A stretch of DNA of 64,000 bases from the NCBI GenBank assembly GCA_041690535.1, contig JAWLHA010000012.1:1-64000 (forward strand), written 5' to 3'. This DNA comes from JAWLHA01 sp041690535. GTDB taxonomy: Bacteria > Pseudomonadota > Gammaproteobacteria > Thiohalomonadales > Thiohalomonadaceae. Below are positions 54,389 through 63,030 of the stretch, piece by piece. Position 1 is the first letter of the stretch, and each line of letters starts with the position of its first letter. The position numbers and the translations under genes were made by a program. Below the pieces are notes generated by a model. The model saw only the letters and a list, made by a program, of their open reading frames with translations, was not told the origin of the DNA and searched no databases.

Positions 54389-55075
54389 TCACGAAATGAA
54401 GTGCGAGGCCGGCGTGCTCCGGTGAAGGTTGATGGAGGTCTCAGAAAGGAGGGCATTGGAAGCGGAACATACTCCCCAACACGAACCAAACCACGGTCAA
54501 ATTGTAGGGGAAAGACAATGAAAAACTTCCGTAGCAGCGTCAAGTATGGTGTAGCGGTTTCCGTTTTGGTGCTGATGGGAACCGGTTGTGAAACGGCCGG
54601 AACCATCACCCTCGATGTTCCGGGTTATGACATCGTGGTGACGCCGGAGCAGACAACAGATGGGCAGACCCAACTGGATGTGTCGGTCAACCCGGTGGAG
54701 GGGAGCGTGCCCACCGACGATGGGCAGAGCGCAACCGATCCGCAGGAGGGTACGGATGTGGGGACGGCTCCGAGCGAGCCCGAACAGCCGAGCGAACCGG
54801 CGCCGGTGGTGGGCTCGGCAACGCTGAGCTGGGTGGCACCGGTTGCCCGCACCGACGGTTCGCCCCTGGCGCTGTCCCAGCTGAACGGTTATCGGGTGTA
54901 CTCCGGTGAGTCGGCCAACGAGTTGGAGAAACTGGCGGAGATCACCGACTACACCACCACCAGCTACATGGTGAGCGGACTGACGGTGGGAACCCACTAC
55001 TTCGCCGTGACCGCAGTCGATGTGAACGGCATCGAGAGCGATTATTCGGAGATTGGGCACAAGGTTATCCAGTAA
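54389..55075 (+). repeat. Tandem duplication, unit 1
   Basis: The sequence from about ttcacgaaatg through the end of the lipoprotein gene recurs exactly 1,017 bp later (55406-56092). Leader (from about 54420) and the first three-quarters of the gene are nearly identical; the last fifth of the gene differs at several sites. Confidence 0.95.
54518..55075 (+). CDS. FN3-domain lipoprotein, copy 1
   Basis: 185 aa. The signal peptide ends in VLVLMGTGC, a lipobox-like site (imperfect at -3), so an outer-envelope lipoprotein is likely. A low-complexity linker rich in Thr, Pro, Asp and Glu (about 50-95) precedes one fibronectin type III domain (about 98-185, SATLSWVAPVARTDG, LNGYRVYSGES, YMVSGLTVGTHYFAVTAVD). 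Such proteins are common near exosortase-type exopolysaccharide loci and may bind the polymer or the surface. A TAGGGG site precedes the ATG. It ends before a strong terminator. Confidence 0.88.
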   Translation: MKNFRSSVKYGVAVSVLVLMGTGCETAGTITLDVPGYDIVVTPEQTTDGQTQLDVSVNPVEGSVPTDDGQSATDPQEGTDVGTAPSEPEQPSEPAPVVGSATLSWVAPVARTDGSPLALSQLNGYRVYSGESANELEKLAEITDYTTTSYMVSGLTVGTHYFAVTAVDVNGIESDYSEIGHKVIQ

Positions 55076-55100
55076 AACCGAGCAGCGGTTCACTGCAGAT

Positions 55101-55134
55101 GAAAATGGCGGCCACCAGGCCGCCATTTTCGTTT
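55101..55134 (+). terminator. Terminator after lipoprotein copy 1
   Basis: Stem gaaaatggcggcc / ggccgccattttc (13 bp, perfect) with a 4-nt loop, then gttt. It starts 26 bp after the stop codon. Confidence 0.88.
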
Positions 55135-55405
55135 GGTGCGGTTTAAGTCCGCGGCGATGGGGAGCGGTTACGGCCCGCAGAGGGAAAGTGGAGAGCGGGG
55201 GACAGGTGCCTCTGCGCATGAATTCGCACCTCCTTTGGTAGCGCGGTATCCGGAGATGCAGATGACCGCAGCTGCGGGTGCGGAATGGGTGCGGGCGTCG
55301 TGGGGCGTGCGCGCATTGATACGCACCCGGTAACGGATGAAAGCCACGAGGGCTTTACGGGCGGCGGCTGAGTGTGATTGGGTTCGCGCCCGGGACGGGC
55401 GGCTT
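55135..55405. other. Spacer between the duplicated lipoprotein units
   Basis: About 270 bp, present only once. GC-rich sequence with no supported gene. It is bounded on its right by the start of the second duplicated unit. Confidence 0.45.
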
Positions 55406-56092
55406 TCACGAAATGGGAAGGTGGGTGCCTAAGGCCCGGTGAAGGTTGATGGAGGTCTCAGAAAGGAGGGCATCGGAAGCGGAACATACTCCCCAACACG
55501 AACCAAACCACGGTCAAATTGTAGGGGAAAGACAATGAAAAACTTCCGTAGCAGCGTCAAGTATGGTGTAGCGGTTTCCGTTTTGGTGCTGATGGGAACC
55601 GGTTGTGAAACGGCCGGAACCATCACCCTCGATGTTCCGGGTTATGACATCGTGGTGACGCCGGAGCAGACAACAGATGGGCAGACCCAACTGGATGTGT
55701 CGGTCAACCCGGTGGAGGGGAGCGTGCCCACCGACGATGGGCAGAGCGCAACCGATCCGCAGGAGGGTACGGATGTGGGGACGGCTCCGAGCGAGCCCGA
55801 ACAGCCGAGCGAACCGGCGCCGGTGGTGGGCTCGGCAACGCTGAGCTGGGTGGCACCGGTTGCCCGCACCGACGGTTCGCCCCTGGCGCTGTCCCAGCTG
55901 AACGGTTATCGGGTGTACTCCGGTGAGTCGGCCAACGCGCTCGAGAAACTGGCGGAGATCACCGATTACACCACCACCAGCTACATGGTGAGCGGACTGG
56001 CGGTGGGAACCCACTACTTCGCCGTGACCGCAGTCGATGTGAACGGTATCGAGAGCGGTTATTCGGAGATTGGCCACAAGACCATCCAATAA
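55406..56092 (+). repeat. Tandem duplication, unit 2
   Basis: Second copy of the unit at 54389-55075, same strand. The gene start, ribosome site and leader sit at the same offsets. Confidence 0.95.
55535..56092 (+). CDS. FN3-domain lipoprotein, copy 2
   Basis: 185 aa, identical to copy 1 except near the C-terminus. The changes are Glu-to-Ala in SANALEK, Thr-to-Ala in GLAVGTHYF, Asp-to-Gly in GIESGYSE, and Val-to-Thr in GHKTIQ; several are caused by clustered base changes. The signal peptide, linker and first FN3 strands are unchanged. The pattern suggests recent duplication or gene conversion of the 5' part. Confidence 0.88.
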   Translation: MKNFRSSVKYGVAVSVLVLMGTGCETAGTITLDVPGYDIVVTPEQTTDGQTQLDVSVNPVEGSVPTDDGQSATDPQEGTDVGTAPSEPEQPSEPAPVVGSATLSWVAPVARTDGSPLALSQLNGYRVYSGESANALEKLAEITDYTTTSYMVSGLAVGTHYFAVTAVDVNGIESGYSEIGHKTIQ

Positions 56093-56112
56093 GGAAGCGG
56101 AACTCCCACTAC

Positions 56113-56144
56113 GAAAATGGCGGCTTAGCCGCCATTTTCACTTT
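56113..56144. terminator. Bidirectional terminator after lipoprotein copy 2
   Basis: Stem gaaaatggcggc / gccgccattttc (12 bp) with a 3-nt loop, followed by actttt on the + strand. The A-rich left arm also gives a T-rich end on the minus strand, so it can serve the convergent rlmKL gene as well. Confidence 0.88.
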
Positions 56145-56167
56145 TCGGCAACCCCTGGCGAAGCGGA

Positions 56168-58324
56168 TCAGCCCGGGCGGGTGATTCGCCAGCAGCGGTG
56201 TATGTCGGGGCGTCTCTTGAAATCTTCGGGGATCGTGAGTCGGGTCACATCTTCAACCGAGAGAAATGCAAGCTGTTCCGTGTCCAATTTGAACCTGCGG
56301 AAGTTGTTGGAAAAGATCAGTACCCCGTCCTCCTCCAGCAGTGCTGCCGCCCTCGATATCAGAGTCACATGGTCCCGCTGCACGTCGAAGGTCTCGGCCA
56401 TCTTCTTGGAGCTGGAGAAGGTGGGCGGGTCGAGGAAGATGAGCCCGTAACGGCGGGTGCGGCGGGCTGCCTCGCGCTCCAGCCACTCCATGCAGTCGGC
56501 ACGAATGAACTCGTGCTCCTCCCCCCCGAAACCGTTGAGGGCGAGGTTGCGCCGCGCCCACTCCAGGTAGGTGTTGGACATGTCCACGGTGGTGGTGGCG
56601 CTGGCCCCCCCCAGGGCGGCGTGGACGGTGGCGCTGCCGGTGTAGGCGAAGAGGTTGAGAAAGCGCCGCCCGGCGGCCAGCTGTCCGAGCATGCCTCGGG
56701 TGATGCGGTGGTCCAGGAACAGGCCGGTATCGAGGTAGTCCTCAAAGTTGACCAGCAGGCGGGCCTTGGCCTCACGCACTTCATGGAAATGGCCTTGGGC
56801 GGCCAGCTTCTCGTATTGGGCCCGCCCCTTCTGCCGGCGGCGGGTCTTGAAGAAGAGGCGCTCGGCCGGCACCTCCAACACCTTGGGCATGACCGCGAGG
56901 GCCTCCTGCTGGCGCCGCAGCACCTTGTCCGGATCGATGCTCTTCGGGGCCTCGTACTCCTGGACGTGGACGAAGCGCTGTCCCTGGGGGTCGTGGTAGA
57001 GGTCCACCGCAAAGGCGTATTCGGGCAGGTCGGCATCGTAGAGCCGGAAGCAGTCGATCCCCTCGCGGCGCGCCCAGCGGCCCAGGTTCTTCAAATTCTT
57101 GCGCAGACGGTTGGCCAGCATCTCACCGCCGGCCCCGTCGCCGGGTCGTGCGCTGGCCCAGGGGGACTCCCCCGGGGCCCGGGCGGCGAGATCGTAGGTG
57201 AACAGGCGGCACTCGATGGAGCCGTTGTAGAGCACGGCAGACTGCACCGGCCGCAGCGCCAGGTAGCCCGCCAGTTCCGGGTTCCCGGTGAAGACGACGG
57301 CGCGCCAGCCGGCCAGGGGCCGCAATTGTGCCCCCAGTGCGGCGTAGAGCGGGCGCAGGGTACTGCTCTCGCCCAGGCGCTCGCCATAGGGGGGGTTGGT
57401 CGCCACCAGCCCGGGGGGCAGGTCGGCCGGACTAGGTTGGTCCTCCAGCGATTTGTGAATCAGTTCGATGCGCCCCTCCAGCCGCGCCATCAGAACATTC
57501 TCCCGGGCCGCCTCGAGGGCCTCGGGGGCCTCATCGAAGCCCCGGATGGGGGGCAGATGATTCAGCCCCTCTTCACGCCGGGTGCGCGCCTCCTCCAGCA
57601 GGCGGGCCCACAGGGTTGCATCGTGTCCCCGCCAGCCCAGAAATCCGAAGTAGTCGCGATCGAGTCCGGGGGCGATGTCCGCCGCCATGAGCGCCGCTTC
57701 GATGAGCAGCGTGCCGGAGCCGCACATGGGGTCCACCAGAGCGCCCCCGCGGGCGGCGATCTCCGGCCACCCGGCCAGCCGCAGGATGGCAGCAGCCAGG
57801 TTTTCCTTCAGCGGTGCCATGGCACCCTCGGCCCGGTAGCCGCGCCGGTGCAGCCCCATGCCGGCCAGATCGAGGCTGACCTGGGCCCGCGGGCCCCGCA
57901 GGTGCACGTTGATGCGGATGTCGGGGTGATCGGTGTCCACGTCCGGTCGTTCGCCAAACTGCTCCCGGAAGCGATCGACCACCGCATCCTTCACCTTCAG
58001 TGCCGCAAAGCGGCTGTGGCTGATGGGGGAGTCACTGGCGGTGCAGTCCACCGCGAGCGTGCCGGAGGAGCGCATGTGCCGCTCCCAGCGGATCGCCTTC
58101 ACCCCCTCGTACAGGGTTTCGGCATCGGGGGCAGGCACGGTGGTGAGCGGCAGCAGCACGCGATTGGCAATCCGGGACCAAAGGCAGGCCCGGTAGGCGG
58201 TCTCGAGGGGCCCCTGGAACCAGACGCCTGCTTCGATCACGTTGATCCGCTCGGCGCCGAGGGCGCGCAGTTCGTCACCAAGCAACTGGTTCATGCCCCG
58301 GGGGGCTGTGGCAAAGAATTTCAT
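56168..58324 (-). CDS. rlmKL: 23S rRNA methyltransferase RlmKL
   Basis: 718 aa, the fused bifunctional enzyme of gammaproteobacteria that makes m2G2445 (RlmL part) and m7G2069 (RlmK part) in 23S rRNA. A THUMP domain (about 45-155) is followed by the RlmL methyltransferase with PMCGSGTLLIEAAL and ATNPPYGERLG. The RlmK half (about 480-700) has NLFAYTGSATVHAALGGA and LIFLDPPTFSSSK. Length matches the family. It marks the return to conserved core genome after the polysaccharide locus. Confidence 0.96.
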   Translation of the reverse strand: MKFFATAPRGMNQLLGDELRALGAERINVIEAGVWFQGPLETAYRACLWSRIANRVLLPLTTVPAPDAETLYEGVKAIRWERHMRSSGTLAVDCTASDSPISHSRFAALKVKDAVVDRFREQFGERPDVDTDHPDIRINVHLRGPRAQVSLDLAGMGLHRRGYRAEGAMAPLKENLAAAILRLAGWPEIAARGGALVDPMCGSGTLLIEAALMAADIAPGLDRDYFGFLGWRGHDATLWARLLEEARTRREEGLNHLPPIRGFDEAPEALEAARENVLMARLEGRIELIHKSLEDQPSPADLPPGLVATNPPYGERLGESSTLRPLYAALGAQLRPLAGWRAVVFTGNPELAGYLALRPVQSAVLYNGSIECRLFTYDLAARAPGESPWASARPGDGAGGEMLANRLRKNLKNLGRWARREGIDCFRLYDADLPEYAFAVDLYHDPQGQRFVHVQEYEAPKSIDPDKVLRRQQEALAVMPKVLEVPAERLFFKTRRRQKGRAQYEKLAAQGHFHEVREAKARLLVNFEDYLDTGLFLDHRITRGMLGQLAAGRRFLNLFAYTGSATVHAALGGASATTTVDMSNTYLEWARRNLALNGFGGEEHEFIRADCMEWLEREAARRTRRYGLIFLDPPTFSSSKKMAETFDVQRDHVTLISRAAALLEEDGVLIFSNNFRRFKLDTEQLAFLSVEDVTRLTIPEDFKRRPDIHRCWRITRPG

Positions 58325-58507
58325 GGGGGCGCCTCTCTTCCGCTGGGGCGGGGATTATAAGGCAGATACGAGGTGGGCGGTTCGGGAGACGAGGTCCGGC
58401 ACTGTCAGGATCGAATCCGACCCGAACAATTCAAGCGCTCGTGGCCGCGTAGTGTCTCCTGCGTGTGCCGAAAGTCAGGCTAGCCTTCCCTGACACGGGG
58501 GGGGGGC

Positions 58508-59341
58508 ATGAGCGAGGAGATGCTGCTGCGGCTGTTGCCCCTGCCGGCGCAGGATCGGCCGGTGGCCGGCACGTTTCTCGAGCAGGACTTGCGCGGTGTG
58601 GCGCGGGTCGGGGAGCCGTTTGTCTACACCAACTTCATCAGCAGTCTGGACGGCCGCATCTCCCTGCCGGAACCCCTCTCTGGCCGCCGGAGGGTGCCGC
58701 CGGAGATCGCCAACGCCCACGACTGGCAACTGTATATGGAGTTGGCGGCCCAGGCCGATGTGCTGCTGACCACCGGTCGGCATTTGCGGGCAGTGGGCGC
58801 GGGGCGTCGGCTGGAGCTTCTGCCCACCGATGAGGGGGGCTTTGCCCGGCTGAGCCGTTGGCGGCTTGATCGGGGGCTGCCGGCCCGACCGGCCATTGCC
58901 GCCTTGAGTGCCTCCTTGGCCATTCCTGCGGAAATTCCCGCGGTGTACGGCGGCGAGGTGATCCTCCTCACCGATCCCGCCGTCGCGCCCGCGCGGGCAC
59001 GCCACCTGGAGAAGGCCGGCGCCCAGGTGCTGCGGATGGAGACAGGCTCCGGGGTGCCGGCGGCCAGGGCGGTGGCCGCCTTGGCCGCTCGAGGCCACCG
59101 CATGATCTACTCTGTTGCCGGCCCTCGGGTGATGACCGCCTTGCTCCGCGAGGGGCTGCTCCATCGCCTTTACCTGACCCTTGCGCAGGTGATCCTGGGG
59201 GGCGAAGGTTTCGACACGCTGACCGCCGGGCCGCCCCTCGCCCCGCCGGCCCATTTCCGGCTTGCCGAACTCTACCACGACCCAGCCCAACCACCGGGTG
59301 CGGGACAGCTGTTTGCCGTTTATGAAGCATCCGATCAGTGA
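58508..59341 (+). CDS. RibD C-terminal-like reductase
   Basis: 277 aa of the dihydrofolate-reductase-like fold found in RibD. TNFISSLDGRISL, LLTTGRHLRAV and ILGGEGFDTL match the NADPH/substrate-binding segments of pyrimidine reductases. No deaminase domain is attached. It may act in riboflavin synthesis or on a related heterocycle; it is not next to other rib genes, so its substrate is uncertain. A GGGGGG stretch precedes the ATG. Confidence 0.83.
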   Translation: MSEEMLLRLLPLPAQDRPVAGTFLEQDLRGVARVGEPFVYTNFISSLDGRISLPEPLSGRRRVPPEIANAHDWQLYMELAAQADVLLTTGRHLRAVGAGRRLELLPTDEGGFARLSRWRLDRGLPARPAIAALSASLAIPAEIPAVYGGEVILLTDPAVAPARARHLEKAGAQVLRMETGSGVPAARAVAALAARGHRMIYSVAGPRVMTALLREGLLHRLYLTLAQVILGGEGFDTLTAGPPLAPPAHFRLAELYHDPAQPPGAGQLFAVYEASDQ

Positions 59342-59687
59342 CTGATCGCTCGGAACAGGGTGGCCTCTTCAGGGAGAGACGCGAGCCCCTCCTCGATACC
59401 ATCCTGCAACGGACGCGATCGCCCATGGGGGGCCATGGATGAGCCCGAAAATCAGTCGTCCGCAACGTGCGTGCTTCACCTCGTCCGGCGCATCCCGTGG
59501 TTGCCTTGCTTCTCGTTGCCCGTCCTTCGCCCTCGATTGCGTCACGGGATTATTGGCTACTATTTAACTGTAAGTCGCGCCGAGTCTGCGCCTTCCATCG
59601 ACAGACCCGCGAAGGGGGATGCAAGCCCTGCAACGAATGCGGGCTTTTTCTGGACCGCACCTTCAGTCCGTCAACCGGGAAGTGTTT
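59342..59687. other. Region upstream of prkA, with a small hairpin
   Basis: 346 bp with no gene. A 6-bp stem aagccc / gggctt at 59623-59646 with a 12-nt loop and a short T-run lies 38 bp before the prkA start and may be a terminator or attenuator. TTGCGT and TATTTA boxes about 18 bp apart around 59540-59570 are a weak promoter candidate. Confidence 0.45.
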
Positions 59688-61631
59688 ATGAGCAGCGAAT
59701 ACATAGAAGAACGGAGCAAATTTCTCGAGTCCCTGTCCGCATACACGCGGGAGCATAAGGCCCACCACTGGAAAGGGAGCTTCCGCAGCTTCATGGAAGA
59801 GGTCCTGCCGCGTGATGCACGCGTTCTTGCCCGGACCAGCCATCAGTACATCTGGGACATGTTGCGCTGGTATCGCCACGAGGCCGGTGGAGAGGCGGAG
59901 GGCATCCCCCCCAGACAGCTCTTTTCCAACGAATTGTTCGGGGTCGATGAGGCGCTGGATCGGGTCATCGACTACTTCAAGGCGGCAAGCGCCGGCTCCG
60001 AGGTGGGTCGCCGACTGCTGCTGCTGCTCGGGCCGCCCTCGGGCGGCAAGTCGACCATGGTCATTCTCCTCAAGCGCGGGCTGGAAGAGTACAGCCTCAC
60101 GGAGGAGGGGGCCGTCTACGCCATCGATGGCTGCCCGGTGCACGAGTCCCCCCTCCATTTGGTACCGCACACCTTGCGGGGGAGTTTCCGCGAGAACTAT
60201 GGCGTGGAGATTCAGGGACAGCTCTGCCCCTACTGCCGCACGCGGCTGGAGGATGAGTTCGACGGCGACTTCATGCGATTCCCGGTGGAGCGGGTCTTCA
60301 TTTCCGAGGCGGCGCGCATGGGGGTCGGCACCTACGCGCCCCATGACCCCACCACGGCGGACATTGCCGATCTGGTGGGCTCGGTGGACCTCTCCAAGGT
60401 GTCGGAGTTCGGCGACGAAGGCGACCCCCGGGCCTGGTCATGGTCCGGCGCGGTCTACGCCGCCAGCCGCGGCGTGCTGGAGATGATCGAAATCCTCAAG
60501 GTGAAGCGGGAGTTTCTCTACCTGCTGCTCACCCTGACCCAGGAGAAGAACGTCAAGGTGGCGCGCTTCCCGCTCATCTACATGGATGAGGCGATCATTG
60601 CCCACACCAACCTCGCCGAGTTCAACAACTTCCTCCAGGAGAAGGAAAACGAGGCGCTGCTCGACCGCATGGTCATCGTGCAGGTGCCCTACACCCTCTC
60701 CTACCCCGAGGAGGCACGGATCTACGCCAAGCTCATCTCCAACGCCCCCGCATTCCGGGATGTCCACCTCGACCCCCACGCCCTGAAGATCGTGGCGGTG
60801 TTCGCCATCCTCAGCCGCCTGAACCGCGGGGAGCGGGAGGACCTGGACCTGTCCAAGAAGGTGCGTCTCTACGCGGGTGAGACGGTGGAGGGGATCCCGC
60901 CCGTGGAGGTGGAGCGGATCCGCCGGGAGACACCGGGGGAGGGGCTGACGGGGGTGAGTCCGCGTTTTGTCATCAACGCCATCTCCAACGCCATCACCCG
61001 CAGCGATGTGAGCAGCCTCACCAGCATGGATGTGCTGCTGGCCATGAAGGATGCCATCGAGCATGACGCGCGCATGGAGCAGAAGCAGAAGACGCTGTGG
61101 ATCGACTTCCTCGTCACCGCCCGCAAGGACTTCTATAACCGCTGGGTCAAGGAGGACGTTCACAAGGCCCTCTTCACCTCCTTCGAGGAGGAGGCCCAGA
61201 CGTTGCTCGACAAGTACCTGGACGAAGTGGAGGCCTCTCTCGACCAGCGCCAGATCGTCGACCCCATCACCGGCGAGCGGCGCGCCCCCGACGAGAGGTT
61301 CATGCGCTCGGTGGAGGAGAAGATCAAGATATCCGACTCCGGCAAGGCCACCTTCCGCCAGGAGGTGGTGCGCAAGGCGATGGTGTCGTTCAAGCGGGGC
61401 GAGCGTTTTACCCTCGACAGCCACTCGCGGCTGCATGAGGCGATTCAACAGTACCTGTTCGAAGAGCGGCGCGATGTGTTGCGGCTGGTGACCTCGGCGG
61501 CTCGGCCGGACGAGGAGGCACAGAGAAAGATCTCGGCGGTGGAGCAGCGGCTGGTGCAGGATTACGGCTACGATGCCCACTCGGCCCGGGAAGCACTCAA
61601 TTACGTCACCACGCTTCTGTCGCAGGAATAG
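59688..61631 (+). CDS. prkA: PrkA/YeaG serine protein kinase
   Basis: 647 aa from MSSEYIEERSKFLE, with GGGAAG upstream. An AAA-type N-terminal domain carries the Walker A loop GPPSGGKSTMV, and the C-terminal PrkA kinase-like domain follows (about 400-640). This enzyme is linked to stationary-phase and nutrient-stress responses, in E. coli as part of the yeaG-yeaH pair. It lies upstream of yeaH (179-bp gap) and spoVR on the same strand, the conserved gene order. Confidence 0.95.
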   Translation: MSSEYIEERSKFLESLSAYTREHKAHHWKGSFRSFMEEVLPRDARVLARTSHQYIWDMLRWYRHEAGGEAEGIPPRQLFSNELFGVDEALDRVIDYFKAASAGSEVGRRLLLLLGPPSGGKSTMVILLKRGLEEYSLTEEGAVYAIDGCPVHESPLHLVPHTLRGSFRENYGVEIQGQLCPYCRTRLEDEFDGDFMRFPVERVFISEAARMGVGTYAPHDPTTADIADLVGSVDLSKVSEFGDEGDPRAWSWSGAVYAASRGVLEMIEILKVKREFLYLLLTLTQEKNVKVARFPLIYMDEAIIAHTNLAEFNNFLQEKENEALLDRMVIVQVPYTLSYPEEARIYAKLISNAPAFRDVHLDPHALKIVAVFAILSRLNRGEREDLDLSKKVRLYAGETVEGIPPVEVERIRRETPGEGLTGVSPRFVINAISNAITRSDVSSLTSMDVLLAMKDAIEHDARMEQKQKTLWIDFLVTARKDFYNRWVKEDVHKALFTSFEEEAQTLLDKYLDEVEASLDQRQIVDPITGERRAPDERFMRSVEEKIKISDSGKATFRQEVVRKAMVSFKRGERFTLDSHSRLHEAIQQYLFEERRDVLRLVTSAARPDEEAQRKISAVEQRLVQDYGYDAHSAREALNYVTTLLSQE

Positions 61632-61810
61632 CGGTTCGGGATCACAGGGGGCTCCGAGAGTTCGCAATGGCAGCGAGTCATTCGCGGGAATAGCGCCCAG
61701 GAACCACTCGCGCCGCAAGAACGGCTATGTTCAATGTGAAGGGGCCGTGGTGGCGGTGAACGCCAGATCGGTGGCCCCACAAATCCTGCGGCAGACTTCC
61801 GGTTAACGCC

Positions 61811-62971
61811 ATGAGCGATACTATCGAAGACAAAGACACACGCTGGTACGACCTCTTCTCACGAGGGACCCGCGACTGGCTTCGGCACAACGACAAGGTG
61901 CGCGATGCGGTCAAAAAGCGGGTGATGGAGCTGGCCGGGGAGACGGACGTCCTGGGCGGTGGAGACCGCACCGTTCAAGTGCCGGTCCGTTTCCTCGAAC
62001 ACTACCGCTTCCGTCTCAACGACTCGGGGGAGCGCCACGGGGTGGGGCAGGGACAGGTCCAGCCGGGGGACATCCTGCGGCCGGCACAGCCCGGCGGCGA
62101 GGGGCGCGGCAAGGGCAGCAGCGGTAGCGGGGAGGGCGGCATGGAGTTCGTGCTGGAGTTCAAGGTCGACGAGATCGTCGACTGGCTCTGGGACGAGTTG
62201 CAACTGCCCAATCTGGAGCCGAAAAGTGGAACGGTGACCGATGACGAGCTCACCCGCACGGGGTGGGACCGACGCGGTGCACGGGCCCGCCTCGACCGGC
62301 GCCGCTCGCTCAAGGAGGCGGTGAAGCGCCGGACGGTGCAGCCCGGGGGACCGGCCTTCACCAATGAAGACCTGCGCTATCGCCAGCTGGTGCGACGGCC
62401 CAAACCCTCCACCAACGCGGTGGTTTTCTTCTCCCTTGACGTCTCCTCCAGCGTCAGCGATCGGGAGCGGCGCCTGGCCAAGACCTTCTTCTTCTGGGTG
62501 CTGCAGGGGCTGCGTCGGCAGTACAAGCGGATCGAGACGGTGTTCATCGCCCATACCGTGCGGGCGTGGGAGTTTCCCGAAGAGGAGTTTTTCCAGGTGC
62601 GCGCCCAAGGGGGGACTGTCGCCTCCACGGCGTTCAAGAAGACCCTGGAGATCATCCACGAGCGCTACGACCCGAGCCGCTACAACATCTACCTCTTCTA
62701 CGCTTCGGATGGTGAAAATTTTGCCGATGACCGGATGCCCGCCGCCTCGGCGCTGCAGGAGCTGGGGGAAGCGGCCAGCTTCATGGGCTATCTGGAGACA
62801 GGGCGGACGATGCAGCTGGAGTACGAGACCGAGACGGCCCGACTGTTTGCTCGCCTGGCAAGCGCCGGCATGCCCGTGGGGACATATGCCCTCTCCGAGG
62901 AGAACGACATCTGGGAGGCCATCAAGCGGTTTTTCCGCCAGCAGGCCAGGAGCGACGAGGCGCAGGTCTGA
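61811..62971 (+). CDS. yeaH: YeaH/YhbH family protein (DUF444)
   Basis: 386 aa. The N-terminal part is basic and includes a Gly/Ser-rich flexible stretch (about 95-110). The C-terminal half is a von Willebrand factor A-like domain with a metal-site-like FFSLDVSSSVSDRERRL (DxSxS) and IYLFYASDGENF. It is the regular partner of PrkA in stress responses. Molecular activity is not known. Confidence 0.93.
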   Translation: MSDTIEDKDTRWYDLFSRGTRDWLRHNDKVRDAVKKRVMELAGETDVLGGGDRTVQVPVRFLEHYRFRLNDSGERHGVGQGQVQPGDILRPAQPGGEGRGKGSSGSGEGGMEFVLEFKVDEIVDWLWDELQLPNLEPKSGTVTDDELTRTGWDRRGARARLDRRRSLKEAVKRRTVQPGGPAFTNEDLRYRQLVRRPKPSTNAVVFFSLDVSSSVSDRERRLAKTFFFWVLQGLRRQYKRIETVFIAHTVRAWEFPEEEFFQVRAQGGTVASTAFKKTLEIIHERYDPSRYNIYLFYASDGENFADDRMPAASALQELGEAASFMGYLETGRTMQLEYETETARLFARLASAGMPVGTYALSEENDIWEAIKRFFRQQARSDEAQV

Positions 62972-63030
62972 GGGAGCAGGCGGGCAGCGCGCCCGTGCGC
63001 TGGCCATCACCAAGCGAGAACAACCGAGCC

